Shown one piece after another: positions 43,917 through 52,996 of a stretch of DNA of 64,000 nucleotides. Each line of letters begins with the position of its first letter. The stretch's first letter is position 1. Location of the stretch: positions 1 to 64,000 of the forward strand of contig JAFTUC010000021.1 of assembly GCA_017466445.1 (NCBI GenBank), read 5' to 3'. The DNA comes from Clostridia bacterium (GTDB taxonomy: Bacteria > Bacillota > Clostridia > Oscillospirales > CAG-272). The position numbers were made by a program, and so were the translations under genes. The notes under the pieces are model-generated. The model ran no database searches, was not told where the DNA came from, and was given only the letters and a program-made list of their open reading frames with translations.

Positions 43917-44795
43917 TTGAGCACATACAACTTCGCAAAGCAGTATTTTGGAAACCCGCTTGAGTTCGACGAGCTGTACGTCTGGCAGATAGGAAGACGT
44001 TACTGCGAGAGAAGTACCGTCATCGGGGATCATCTCCATTCGAGCATGGTCGCACTTGATCTGTACGAGCTTACCGTAGTCACCGACGGTATAGGTACGG
44101 TGTCAACGAATCACGTGGATCAGACCGTCAGCGCCGGTGATATATACCTCTCGTTTCCGTGTGACATTCACAGAATAGAATCAAGCGCGGAAAAGCCTCT
44201 GAAATTCGACCATTTCGCGTTTTCTCTCAAGGATTGCGTTTATTCTGACGAATTTGAGAAGATAACTCAGAATTTCCATTCAGCAAACAGTCGTATCTTC
44301 CGGGATGAGCGCGTCCAGTCGCTGATATCGAACGCTATCGCCGAGCTTATAAGCGAAAATAGTTATTCCTTCGAGATACTCGGACTTATTCTGAAGCAGA
44401 TTATCATATATACCGTGAGAGGCTTCGGAAATAAGCAGGGAACTCCCTACTATGAAAACGTGAGTAGTCACGAGGTACTCTGCTATCGGCTTATGAATTA
44501 TATAGATACGCATATCTATTCGATAAAACGCCTTGAGGACCTTGCTAAGGTCACAAATTACAGCTACGGATATCTTACGGCAGTGTTCAGAAAGACTACC
44601 TCTCTGACACTTTCCGAATATTATCAGGCAAAAAGGCTCGATCTTGCACGACTTCTTGTTATCGAGGGAAAGCTTAAGATAAACGAGATATCGGAAAAGC
44701 TCGGCTACTCATCTGTTTACGCGTTCAGTAAGGCGTTTACGAAAAAACACGGGATCTCGCCGAAAATATACAGAGAAAACAGTCAAAATCAGTAA
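43917..44795 (+). CDS. AraC-family transcription regulator
   Basis: This 292-residue regulator has an N-terminal cupin-like sensor domain (GDHLHSSMVALDLYELTVVT in parts, SAGDIYLSFPCDIHRI) and a C-terminal double helix-turn-helix: LEDLAKVTNYSYGYLTAVFRK and INEISEKLGYSSVYAFSKAFTK (in parts), ending HGISPKIYRE. TTG 43917 is the start because GGAGGTGAT (43905-43913) lies just before it. It is divergent from the oxidoreductase and lipoprotein genes and probably activates them in response to a sugar. Confidence 0.92.
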   Translation: MSTYNFAKQYFGNPLEFDELYVWQIGRRYCERSTVIGDHLHSSMVALDLYELTVVTDGIGTVSTNHVDQTVSAGDIYLSFPCDIHRIESSAEKPLKFDHFAFSLKDCVYSDEFEKITQNFHSANSRIFRDERVQSLISNAIAELISENSYSFEILGLILKQIIIYTVRGFGNKQGTPYYENVSSHEVLCYRLMNYIDTHIYSIKRLEDLAKVTNYSYGYLTAVFRKTTSLTLSEYYQAKRLDLARLLVIEGKLKINEISEKLGYSSVYAFSKAFTKKHGISPKIYRENSQNQ

Positions 44796-44799
44796 CAAA

Positions 44800-44840
44800 A
44801 AGCGGTCTGCCGTAAAATGTCGGCGGACCGCTTGCTTTTT
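44800..44840. terminator. Terminator between convergent genes
   Basis: A 13-bp stem (44800-44812 with 44821-44833) is followed by GCTTTTT. It lies between the AraC gene and the convergent histidine kinase gene. Confidence 0.85.
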
Positions 44841-44843
44841 ATG

Positions 44844-46505
44844 CTAAAATTTCACACGGACCGACGTTCCTTTGTCAAGTTCGCTTTCAAGCGTTACCTC
44901 GGCACCGTGCAGGAGTGCTCCGTGCTTGACTATCGAAAGCCCGAGTCCGGTTCCACCCGTTTCCTTTGAATGGCTCTTGTCCACTCTGTAGAAGCGCTCG
45001 AATACCCTCTCCCTGTCCTCATCGGGGATTCCTATTCCGGTATCCGTAACGGTCAGGGTAGGATGGATACTGTCGCCTACGATCGATATATTCACCTTTC
45101 CACCGCGTCTGTTGTAGGTGATCGCGTTATCGGTAAGGTTGAAGATTATCTCGTAAATAACGTGCCTGAGTCCGCGCACGCTCTGATCGGATCCGCTGCA
45201 GCTGAGCGATATTTCGAGAGCCTCAGCCTTTTCGGAAAGTTGATCGCAAACGCTCCTTGCAACGTCAAGCAGAGAGACCTCTTCAAACTCGGATACGATG
45301 TTTTTTTCGTCGAGCCTTGACAGCTTTATTATGTCGTCTATAAGCGTGAGAAGTCGGGATGCCTCAGAGTGTATCTGCGTTGCAAATGTCGGAATGTCGT
45401 CGCTTTGGGCGATCCCGTTCGATATTATCTCCGCGTATCCGAGAATGGTCGTAAGAGGAGTCTTAAGCTCGTGAGATACGTTTGCCGAGAACTCTCTTCG
45501 AAGGCTTTCAGCCTGCTCCGTGGAGGTCACGTCAAGTATCAGAAGAACGACCGAATACTCTCCGAACGGATTTTTCACGGGAGTTGCGGTAAGTCGGTAG
45601 GTCTTTCCCGCGCGCGAGATCTTTTCCGAGTTTTTTTCACCCTTAAGAGCGTGCTCGATTATCGGAATGACGTCGGAATCGTCAGATAAACTACTATAAG
45701 ATGCGCCCGGACTCAGTGTGATCACCGCCCGTGAGCTTTTGTTTGCCGAAAGGAGCGCACCGTCCGAGGAAAATAACATGATGCCTTCGCTCATGTTGGC
45801 GGTAACGTGGTCGAATTCCGAGCGCTTGCGGGCAAGATCCTCCATCGCTTCGGCGATCTCGAGATTTTTTTCCTCAACTCGGTCGAGCACAGGGGATAGC
45901 TCTTCGTAGGTCTTATTCCGCATAGGATTGTCAAGATCGAGATTTTTCAGAGGTCTGCTGAGCTTTCTCGAGAGCAGTATCGCAATAAAAAGCGCTACTA
46001 CCGCAAGGATAGCGACGGTAGGTATCGCTACGAGTATTACGTTTAAAAGTATTCCGAAGCTGCTTTTGACCGACGATCCGATCCTCAGTATGTGTCCCTC
46101 GTTCAAGCGTATTGCGCAGTAAAAGGTCTCGCTTTCGAGCGTGTCGGAGGCTCTTGTCGCCTCCCCGCGTCCGCTTTCCATTGCTGACGCCACCTCGGGA
46201 CGGTCTGCGTGGTTTTCAAGCTCCTGTAGTGATGCGACGCTGTCGTAGATCACGGTGCCGTCTACGTCGATAAGAGTGATTCTGTGTCCCTTTTTTTCTT
46301 CGATCGCACCAAGAAGGACAGCGTGGTGTCTTTCGGAGGATGGTACGGAATTAAGGATGTCGGCAGTATACTGCGCCTGATATCTTATCTCGGATAAAAG
46401 ATCCTTGTGTGCGTCCGAATATATTGTTGAGCTTACGATTATCACCGCTATTATCAGAGAGCATAGCGACGGTATAAAAATGCTCCAAAATGTTCTTTTT
46501 CTCAT
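44844..46505 (-). CDS. phoR: PhoR-like sensor histidine kinase
   Basis: This 553-residue membrane kinase has two membrane helices (about 8-28 and 152-178) around an extracellular sensor, a linker, a PAS-like domain (about 225-320), the phosphorylated His in ANVSHELKTPLTTI (near 345), and an ATPase domain with the N box NLTDNAITYN and G boxes DTGIGIPDEDRERVF and GGTGLGLSIVKH. It follows the PhoB-like gene and the phosphate transporter gene, so phosphate sensing is the likely role. Confidence 0.9.
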   Translation of the reverse strand: MRKRTFWSIFIPSLCSLIIAVIIVSSTIYSDAHKDLLSEIRYQAQYTADILNSVPSSERHHAVLLGAIEEKKGHRITLIDVDGTVIYDSVASLQELENHADRPEVASAMESGRGEATRASDTLESETFYCAIRLNEGHILRIGSSVKSSFGILLNVILVAIPTVAILAVVALFIAILLSRKLSRPLKNLDLDNPMRNKTYEELSPVLDRVEEKNLEIAEAMEDLARKRSEFDHVTANMSEGIMLFSSDGALLSANKSSRAVITLSPGASYSSLSDDSDVIPIIEHALKGEKNSEKISRAGKTYRLTATPVKNPFGEYSVVLLILDVTSTEQAESLRREFSANVSHELKTPLTTILGYAEIISNGIAQSDDIPTFATQIHSEASRLLTLIDDIIKLSRLDEKNIVSEFEEVSLLDVARSVCDQLSEKAEALEISLSCSGSDQSVRGLRHVIYEIIFNLTDNAITYNRRGGKVNISIVGDSIHPTLTVTDTGIGIPDEDRERVFERFYRVDKSHSKETGGTGLGLSIVKHGALLHGAEVTLESELDKGTSVRVKF

Positions 46506-46560
46506 TGCTTTTCCTCTTAATCAAGATAAAGGGCGTGAAACAATATTCCACGCCCGATTT

Positions 46561-47238
46561 TCAGTTCTTTTCAATTATACGGTAGCCTACACCGCGCACA
46601 GTCTCGATCATATCGCCCGTGCTGCCGAGCTTTGAGCGAAGCGTGCGGATATGAACGTCTACGGTACGGGTCTCCCCGTCGAAATCATATCCCCATATCT
46701 TGTCGAGAATGAGATCTCGCGTAAGTACGGCACCGTGACTCGATATGAGAAGCTTCAGAAGGTTGAATTCCTTCAAGGTAAGCGTTACCTCTTTTCCTTC
46801 GGATAAGACCTTGTGTGTTCCCACGTCAAGACGTATGCCGCCAATGGAAAGCTCGGAGCTCCCGTGCGAAGAAGAACTGCTTCTCCGAAGTACCGCCTTG
46901 ATCCTCGAGATCATTTCCATAAGACCGAAGGGCTTTGATATGTAATCGTCTGCCCCGTAGTCAAGCCCGATTATCCTATCGTATTCCGAGCTTTTGGCAG
47001 TTACCATTATGATCGGAACGTCCTTCGTGCGCTCACTTTGGCGCAAACGCTTAAGGATCTCTATCCCGTCTTCGCCCGGCATCATGATGTCGAGAAGGAT
47101 AAGCTCGGGAAGCTTTTGCGAGACAGCATTTATAAGCTCGGTACCGCACGGAAATCCTTCGGCGTCAAACCCCGTGTTCCTAAGGGTGTATATCACGAGG
47201 TCTCGTATTCCTTTGTCGTCCTCCGCGTAGTATATCAT
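46561..47238 (-). CDS. phoB: PhoB-like response regulator (OmpR family)
   Basis: This 225-residue regulator has a receiver domain with the acidic pocket (YAEDDKG), the phosphorylated Asp50 in LILLDIMMPGEDG and the conserved Lys in YISKPF. A winged helix follows (LTLKEFNLLKLLISSHGAVL, RTVDVHIRTLRSKL, ETVRGVGYRI). It is encoded 15 bases after NptA and 55 before the kinase. A direct repeat resembling its target lies upstream of NptA. Confidence 0.92.
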   Translation of the reverse strand: MIYYAEDDKGIRDLVIYTLRNTGFDAEGFPCGTELINAVSQKLPELILLDIMMPGEDGIEILKRLRQSERTKDVPIIMVTAKSSEYDRIIGLDYGADDYISKPFGLMEMISRIKAVLRRSSSSSHGSSELSIGGIRLDVGTHKVLSEGKEVTLTLKEFNLLKLLISSHGAVLTRDLILDKIWGYDFDGETRTVDVHIRTLRSKLGSTGDMIETVRGVGYRIIEKN

Positions 47239-47253
47239 CAGAAAACTCCTTCG

Positions 47254-49017
47254 TTATATCTGTTCTATAGAGTATTTGGTACGGTATTCTGTGTACTTTA
47301 TTCTGAAGTAGTTGTTATCTCCCGACTTTACGGTCTGGAGGTATTCGTGCGAATCAAAGTTCATGGATGCAACGTCTATTATCGATACCGCAATGTTGGA
47401 GCAGTGGTCGGAAACTCTCTCCACGTTGTTGAGGAAATCGGAGAGAACGAATCCGTATTCGATAGTACACTGACCCTTCTGAAGTCTTGATATGTGATTT
47501 GCGCGGATATCGGCAATGACGTCGTCGATTACCTCCTCAAGAGGCTCAATCTGCGTGGCGAGAGTCACACTGTCCTCGAGGAATGCACGAAGAGTCAAGT
47601 CGAGAATCTCGTCGATCGCCTTCTTTACGACAGCGATCTCCTGCTGAGCGGTAGGCGAGAACTCGATCTTCTTTTCGTGGATTTCCTTACCTACGTCGGC
47701 AAGGTTAACCGCGTGGTCACCGATTCGCTCAAAATCGCCTATCGAGTGGAGAAGCTGTGCTGCACGTCTGCTATCCGTATCTGATATGTTTTTACCCGAG
47801 AGCTTGACTATGTAGGAACCGAGCTTGTCCTCGTATCTGTCGAGAACGTCCTCGTTTGCAAGGATCTCGTTTGCGGTGTCCTGAGAATATTTGTCTGTAA
47901 GACCTATTGACGTGCGAAGAGTATCAAAGGAGATCTCTGCCATCTTCTTTGTGGCATTCTGGCATTCGGAAAGAGCGAATGCGGGGGTAGCGAGAAGTCT
48001 TTCGTCGATAAGAACCTCTCTTTTTGCTTCCTTGTCGCTGCGGACTACCTTTTCGGCAAGCTTGATAAGAAGCTTCTGGAAGGGAAGGAGGATGAGAGTG
48101 ACAGAAATGTTGAATATACTGTGTACCACAGCTATTCCGAACGGATTTATAGAATTGTCAAGGAAGGGCGCGTGGAAAATAAAATCAAGAATGTAAAAGG
48201 CAACAAGATATATAAGGGTACCGATCACGTTGAAGGAAATGTGGATTGCGGCAACGCGCTTTGCGTTCTTGTTTACTCCGATACTTGAAATAAGCGAGGT
48301 TACGCAGGTTCCGATGTTCTGACCGAGAACGATCGGAATGGCCATACCGTAAGTGACGCCGCCCGAGAGAGAGAGGGTCTGAAGAATCGCTACGGATGCC
48401 GCGGAGCTCTGTATTATTCCGGTAAACGCAGTGCTTATGAGGACCGCAATTATCGGGTTTTTGAAGACGGAAAGGAACTGATCGAAGTTCTTGAGCTCGG
48501 TCAGAGGCTCCATAGCGTCGCTCATAAGGGTCATACCGGTCATAAGCACGGAAAATCCGATAAGGATCGTACCGATGTCACGAAGCTTTTGCTTTTTGGT
48601 AGCCATGATCATAAGAATGCCTACGAAAGCGGCTACAGGAGCAAAGGAAGAGGGCTTTATAAGGTCAAGCAGCAGGTTTGCACCGGTGCCGCTTCCTACG
48701 AGTGACGTGAGCCATGCCGTAAGGGTCGTTCCAACGTTGGAGCCCATAATGACGCTCACCGTTTGCTGGAACTGCATAACGCTCGAGTTTACAAGACCGA
48801 CGAGCATTACGGTCAGCGCCGATGAGGACTGTATCGCTACGGTTATACCCGCACCGAGAAGAAGTCCCTTGAGAGGATTGGAGGTCATTTTTCCGAGCGC
48901 ACGCTCAAGACCGCCGCCTGACATTTTTTCGAGACCGGATGACATTACGTTCATTCCGTAAAGGAAGAAGGCGACTCCTCCGAGGAGTCCGATGATGGCA
49001 AATATAACGGTTTCCAT
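47254..49017 (-). CDS. Na+/phosphate cotransporter with PhoU domain (NptA type)
   Basis: This 587-residue membrane protein imports phosphate with sodium. It has the two inverted transport repeats with the QSSS signature (VAIQSSSALTVMLVGLVN and GIIQSSAASVAILQTL), about nine membrane helices, and a C-terminal cytoplasmic PhoU-like domain (about 350-570; GDFERIGDHAVNL, VERVSDHCSNIA). The fused PhoU domain can report uptake state to PhoR. ATG 49017 has GGCGGA upstream and is preferred to 49056. It heads the PhoB/PhoR operon. Confidence 0.92.
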   Translation of the reverse strand: METVIFAIIGLLGGVAFFLYGMNVMSSGLEKMSGGGLERALGKMTSNPLKGLLLGAGITVAIQSSSALTVMLVGLVNSSVMQFQQTVSVIMGSNVGTTLTAWLTSLVGSGTGANLLLDLIKPSSFAPVAAFVGILMIMATKKQKLRDIGTILIGFSVLMTGMTLMSDAMEPLTELKNFDQFLSVFKNPIIAVLISTAFTGIIQSSAASVAILQTLSLSGGVTYGMAIPIVLGQNIGTCVTSLISSIGVNKNAKRVAAIHISFNVIGTLIYLVAFYILDFIFHAPFLDNSINPFGIAVVHSIFNISVTLILLPFQKLLIKLAEKVVRSDKEAKREVLIDERLLATPAFALSECQNATKKMAEISFDTLRTSIGLTDKYSQDTANEILANEDVLDRYEDKLGSYIVKLSGKNISDTDSRRAAQLLHSIGDFERIGDHAVNLADVGKEIHEKKIEFSPTAQQEIAVVKKAIDEILDLTLRAFLEDSVTLATQIEPLEEVIDDVIADIRANHISRLQKGQCTIEYGFVLSDFLNNVERVSDHCSNIAVSIIDVASMNFDSHEYLQTVKSGDNNYFRIKYTEYRTKYSIEQI

Positions 49018-49108
49018 ATTTTTTCCGCCTGTCGATCGTTTATTTTTGGAAAACAAAACTTTCCATTACAATTTTATAAAAAAAATATGAACCTGTACGA
49101 GCCGTAGA

Positions 49109-49128
49109 GTTAAATCTGGGTTAAATCT
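49109..49128 (-). promoter_or_regulatory. PhoB-box-like tandem direct repeat
   Basis: The nonamer GTTAAATCT occurs at 49109-49117 and again at 49120-49128, an 11-base period. Eleven-base direct repeats with a TTAA core are how PhoB/PhoP regulators bind. It lies about 90 bases before the NptA start and just upstream of a probable -10 (49071-49078), the expected position for activation. Confidence 0.55.
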
Positions 49129-49210
49129 TTGTTTCCGAAAAATGAATGAAAATGTCAGAAAATGTGTCCGAACGCTTCTGTGACCTGCGGAGCTTTGTTT
49201 TTACTACGCA

Positions 49211-49246
49211 AAAAGATAGCGCCACCGATATGTGACGCTATCTTTT
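49211..49246 (-). terminator. Hairpin, probable terminator of the lipoprotein operon
   Basis: An 11-bp perfect stem (49211-49221 with 49236-49246) with A and T ends. It lies between the two reverse-strand operons. The rest of 49057-49400 shows only the direct repeat, the NptA promoter and the short remnant at 49330. Confidence 0.65.
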
Positions 49247-49329
49247 GTGATGCTTAGCTATTTCAGATGCTCGGGTATGCAGCTCTCGCGACTCTGTACT
49301 TGTTTCGTTTGCAAAACAAGCGCGTTTAC

Positions 49330-49404
49330 TCACTTTTCGGGAAGGCAGTCTGCTATAAGCGCGATCTTTTCGAGCGCGCCTTCGGAATTATCATAAATTA
49401 TCAA
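49330..49404 (-). pseudogene. Short open frame that reads like a gene remnant
   Basis: A 24-residue frame starts at a TTG overlapping the stop of the first lipoprotein gene and ends at TGA. The peptide (NSEGALEKIALIADCLPEK) has the composition of a natural helix. No ribosome binding site is clear. It may be the tail of a deleted gene or a chance frame. Confidence 0.3.
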
Positions 49405-50144
49405 TAAAAGTATGAGCTATAATCAAATTTCATGCAGATTTTTTTCAGAGTATCATAGGATGCGCCGTACTGTGGGAAAAAGCCGCGTAAAAACTTCTTT
49501 TGCGCGTCGCTCGCCATATCAAAATTTTCCACAAGCGTGTTTGTGTTCAGATATATACAGAACTCTTCGTCTGCGAGCCAATAATCATCTTCTATAGTCG
49601 CGGAATAAAAATATCCGCTTTCAGGATCACGGTTATAACGGATGTTGAAAGTTCCTCCGTAATTAGATCTAAAACCGTACGACTCGCAATTGTCTTTGGC
49701 ATTTACGATATCGTCAAATTTGAGACAAAACATCTGCGAGCCTTCATAGGAGAGATTATCGGGGAGGTCGCATGACCGTTCAATGCGTAAAAATTCATAT
49801 CCGTTATTACCCAGATAAACCGAATATCTATGACTCCCCTCTCCGGGATAGTATACTACTCTCGTAACATCAAGAATGTTAAAGCAATGTATCGGTCCAA
49901 ACCAGTTAATGTGAGGATCCTGATTAAAACCCGACGGTCTGAAATTGCTCCTTGCAAATGCGGTAAAGGTGAGCCAATCCGGGAAGGTTATAGCATCATC
50001 TGTATTCTCGTAAAATTCATTTTTGTATTCGATGTTAATAGGAGTGTCGTTTTTTTTCTTATTATCAAGAGGCGTGTTTGCGGAGCAGGAAACTGTACTC
50101 AAAATAAGCATCATTGCCAAAAACATGGTAAATGTATTTCTCAT
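49401..50144 (-). CDS. Unknown lipoprotein, paralog of the next gene
   Basis: This 247-residue lipoprotein has a signal peptide with lipobox STVSC, a polar linker, then a body of about 200 residues. It shares with the adjacent gene the segments YKNEFYENTDDAI, VVYYP, YLGNNGYEFLRIE and IYLNT, ending in a motif around FFPQYGAS. The two are tandem duplicates. I do not recognise the family. It is the last gene of a three-gene operon with a secreted HExxH protein. Confidence 0.75.
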   Translation of the reverse strand: MRNTFTMFLAMMLILSTVSCSANTPLDNKKKNDTPINIEYKNEFYENTDDAITFPDWLTFTAFARSNFRPSGFNQDPHINWFGPIHCFNILDVTRVVYYPGEGSHRYSVYLGNNGYEFLRIERSCDLPDNLSYEGSQMFCLKFDDIVNAKDNCESYGFRSNYGGTFNIRYNRDPESGYFYSATIEDDYWLADEEFCIYLNTNTLVENFDMASDAQKKFLRGFFPQYGASYDTLKKICMKFDYSSYFY

Positions 50145-50165
50145 AGTTGAAATCTCCTTTTGTTT

Positions 50166-50915
50166 TTATTCTTGCGGATCCGGAGCTATCCCCTCAAACT
50201 TCCCCGTGACGCGGGTGGCACTTTCCTCTGTTGCCCCAAACTGAGGGAATATAGCGCTCATGAATTCCTTTTGCTTATCCGATGCTTTGTCAAAATGCTC
50301 GTTTACAACGTCGGTGTTCAGGTATATGGCAAAGTGATAGGAGGAAATATCTTCACAAATGGAAACAGCATAGAAATCTCCTGTTTTAACGTCACGGTTG
50401 TAACGGACCCTATTATGTCCGAGGACGATTCCGAACGTTTCATGGTCTCCCTTTGCATTTAAAATTTCATCAAAGCTTTCGCATTCAATTTCCGAAAACT
50501 CATACTCCATATAGGGGATCGGTGAATAGGAGAATTCTATACGAAAGAATTCATAACCGTTATTCCCGTAATAAATCGAAAATAGGCTCGACTTGCTTTT
50601 GGGATAAACTACTACTCTGGTACATTCGGAATGCGGAAGTAATTTATCCAGCCCCTTCATATTAATACCTATACTGTAGAGTTTAAAGTTGTTAGACTCA
50701 AAATCGCTTTTCTTGTATTCCAAGAATGTTTTCACATTCGGCAAAATTATAGCGTTGTCCAAATTCTCGTGAAATTCATTTTTGTATTCCTTGTCGCTCT
50801 GATCGGAAGCGTTGTCTTCACCTTCTTGAAATTTATCGAACCTATCGTGAGATACACAGGACGCAAGACTCAGTAATACGGTCAGTACAAAAATTGTCAA
50901 TATAATCTTTTTCAT
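50166..50915 (-). CDS. Unknown lipoprotein, paralog of the previous gene
   Basis: This 249-residue lipoprotein has a signal peptide with lipobox LASC, an acidic linker, then the shared segments YKNEFHENLDNAI, VVVYP, YYGNNGYEFFRIE, IYLNTDVVNEHFDKASDKQK and FPQFGA. Identity to its neighbour by eye is moderate, so the duplication is not recent. It follows the HExxH gene after 11 bases and precedes its paralog by 21 bases. A binding role at the membrane is likely but unproven. Confidence 0.75.
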   Translation of the reverse strand: MKKIILTIFVLTVLLSLASCVSHDRFDKFQEGEDNASDQSDKEYKNEFHENLDNAIILPNVKTFLEYKKSDFESNNFKLYSIGINMKGLDKLLPHSECTRVVVYPKSKSSLFSIYYGNNGYEFFRIEFSYSPIPYMEYEFSEIECESFDEILNAKGDHETFGIVLGHNRVRYNRDVKTGDFYAVSICEDISSYHFAIYLNTDVVNEHFDKASDKQKEFMSAIFPQFGATEESATRVTGKFEGIAPDPQE

Positions 50916-50926
50916 TGTTTTTCCTC

Positions 50927-52630
50927 CTATACATAGAATCTGGAAGCTCCACGAATAATCCGATCAGTACAATAAGGACAGATAATCAGTGACTGAGCAA
51001 TCTCTATTTGATTTTTATTTTCACCGTATATACAATCCCTTTCTTGACCAATACTAGTATTGGTGGACGAATTATCCAGTCCTCCATAATGATCTAAATC
51101 TTCTGCAAAAAGATGGCCTATTTCGTGTGTTATAGTTTTTATAGTTAAGATCTTATCAGCATTGTTGGTATTATTTGAATTAAAAGCTATCAATGCATAT
51201 CTTCTATCGTAACCCGCTCTTCCTAACGCACTTCCACCATGGTAATCGAGGCCTTCATACATTTGACAAGTTCGGTGCCCGGTAAAATATATTCTAATAT
51301 CTTCAGACGAGTTAGGAGAGTCTAACCTATAAAATATATTTCTAAAATTTTTGTGATGAAGATCATATAGTTCGTCTTTGTTTGAATTTTCACAATCACC
51401 CACACAATCACAGACGGCATTCGCCACTCCGCCCGCATTACATATATAATTTCCGTTCGCATTACGTTGCTCGGGATAAGAAACAAAAGTTTCTATGCCC
51501 AATAGTTCAAGAGATATCTTAAGATCACCGTACCGAAGCTTTACTTCCTTCATCCATGATTCTATTCTTTGCGCAGGAGTAAGCGTTTCCGAATTTTGCT
51601 GATTTACCTCTGCATTCACACTAACAAAAGCGTTGTCGTAATACGCTCTTACTTTGGCGGGATATCCCACGTATACAGTAAACTCATCAGATGCTTTGGT
51701 TAATTTGTGTCTTACCGTAAGCGTTACACTTCCCAGGTCATTTCCATACAGTATATCATTATTAAGAGTAACAGTGCTCTGTCCATCGGGAATATCAAAG
51801 TCAAACCACACTATACTGGTATGATCTGCATTGGATGGCGAATACGAGGGTGAAGATATAACAGAATTTTTATGGTATGATACAACCTGATCCTCTATTG
51901 ATACAGTTGTACACGGACGCCACACGTCTATATTCAAAAAGAGAAATCTTCTTTCTGTCACGTGACTGAGAGAAATATCCGTTCCGGAAATAGCATCAAG
52001 GTTAGCTCCGTCTGTAGGCCAAACATTTGAAGCGGATATGATACGTATTCCCGAATTTGTAACGCTTATGCGCCAATGGAACGTTGAACTCGAGTAATAT
52101 TCTTCAAGGGATGCGTATATTTGCGCTGTATCCGACATAACGGCTTCAAGCGCTACCTCGTCATCATTATACGGACGTATAACGTATTTGTAATCTGTAG
52201 TATCAACCCTATGAAACGCCCATTTTATGCTATTGTTATTTCCGTTTACATCATAATCCTCTTCAAAAATTTCCAAGTCTGTATTTGATGCAAAGAAACT
52301 ACCGTCCACTCCGCTTACGATATACCAATAACCTCCGTTTAGCGGGTACGGAATCTGTGTCATCGTTGACGCATCACCGGTATCAAGCGGAAAGTTTTCG
52401 GGGGTAAATTCAAGTCCTTCCTCGGGAATATCAAAATTATGATCTCCGGCAAGTATCGAATAGAGCTCGTCAAGGGTATAGCTTTCTTTGAGAGGCTGTC
52501 GTATTTCGGTATCTTCGGTGATATCGATCGGTCCCGATATTATACCGTCGTTTCCGCCGGCATGCACCGAGATAACAAAAGACGAAAGAATAAACGTGCA
52601 CATAATTATAATAGAAATTACCTTTTTCAT
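50927..52630 (-). CDS. Secreted HExxH metalloprotease-like protein
   Basis: This 567-residue secreted protein has a signal peptide ending near VHAGG. Residues about 85-230 look like a beta-trefoil (ricin-type) region, with GGYWYIVSG and FHWRISVT. Residues about 240-330 look like an Ig-like domain. The C-terminal part carries ITHEIGHLFAEDLDHYGG, a zinc protease HExxH with an acidic residue and a later His. The third His is 2 residues further away than in standard metzincins. Cys pairs (CDCVGDCEN, CPYCTDR) are frequent. The operon has AT-rich composition. Protease activity is inferred from the motif. Confidence 0.75.
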   Translation of the reverse strand: MKKVISIIIMCTFILSSFVISVHAGGNDGIISGPIDITEDTEIRQPLKESYTLDELYSILAGDHNFDIPEEGLEFTPENFPLDTGDASTMTQIPYPLNGGYWYIVSGVDGSFFASNTDLEIFEEDYDVNGNNNSIKWAFHRVDTTDYKYVIRPYNDDEVALEAVMSDTAQIYASLEEYYSSSTFHWRISVTNSGIRIISASNVWPTDGANLDAISGTDISLSHVTERRFLFLNIDVWRPCTTVSIEDQVVSYHKNSVISSPSYSPSNADHTSIVWFDFDIPDGQSTVTLNNDILYGNDLGSVTLTVRHKLTKASDEFTVYVGYPAKVRAYYDNAFVSVNAEVNQQNSETLTPAQRIESWMKEVKLRYGDLKISLELLGIETFVSYPEQRNANGNYICNAGGVANAVCDCVGDCENSNKDELYDLHHKNFRNIFYRLDSPNSSEDIRIYFTGHRTCQMYEGLDYHGGSALGRAGYDRRYALIAFNSNNTNNADKILTIKTITHEIGHLFAEDLDHYGGLDNSSTNTSIGQERDCIYGENKNQIEIAQSLIICPYCTDRIIRGASRFYV

Positions 52631-52688
52631 GATTGTTCTCCTTTTATTATATTTGTTTTTCGGTTCACGTACGGGAGCGGCAAGAATC

Positions 52689-52763
52689 TTACATCCTACC
52701 GCGATACCTGCGTAGCAGCAGCTTTTTAGTGCTTTGTAAGAGTTTGTGATCTTGTTTTTTCAT
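52689..52763 (-). CDS. Possible 24-codon leader peptide, or frameshifted small protein
   Basis: ATG 52763 has a strong AGGAGG (52772-52777) 8 bases before it. The frame gives a basic 24-residue peptide (MKKQDHKLLQSTKKLL start). If one A is lost from the A6 run after the ATG, the frame instead reads KNKITNSYKALKSCC and continues without a stop to the metalloprotease ATG at 52630. Both readings are uncertain. Confidence 0.4.
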   Translation of the reverse strand: MKKQDHKLLQSTKKLLLRRYRGRM

Positions 52764-52862
52764 AAACAGTTCCTCCTTGAATTTTGCTTTCACTATATAA
52801 GACACTTTTTGTATCAAAAAAATCGCTTTTTTCAAAATTTTTCCAAGAAAAATTTTCGGAAG

Positions 52863-52911
52863 AAAAAAAGCGCACGGCGGGGGACCGTCTCTGCGATCGC
52901 CTACTGTGTGC
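52863..52911 (-). terminator. Possible leader terminator (attenuator)
   Basis: On the minus strand GCAC (52908-52911) and GGCG (52898-52901) pair with CGCC (52876-52879) and GTGC (52872-52875), followed by T7 (52863-52869). It lies between the promoter and the first open frame, so it could produce a short RNA or be controlled by the leader. The stem is interrupted, so confidence is modest. Confidence 0.4.
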
Positions 52912-52996
52912 CTTTAAAGCTCCTTAATATTTCTATCTCGGGTCTTTTTTGCCCTATCGAAGGATCGCTTTTCAAACGTACAGTCCTTACGTTTAT

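Noticed and set aside
50927..52630. Standard metzincin assignment of the secreted HExxH protein
   Set aside because: The third His is two residues further than in HExxHxxGxxH, so only a general zinc-protease motif is claimed.
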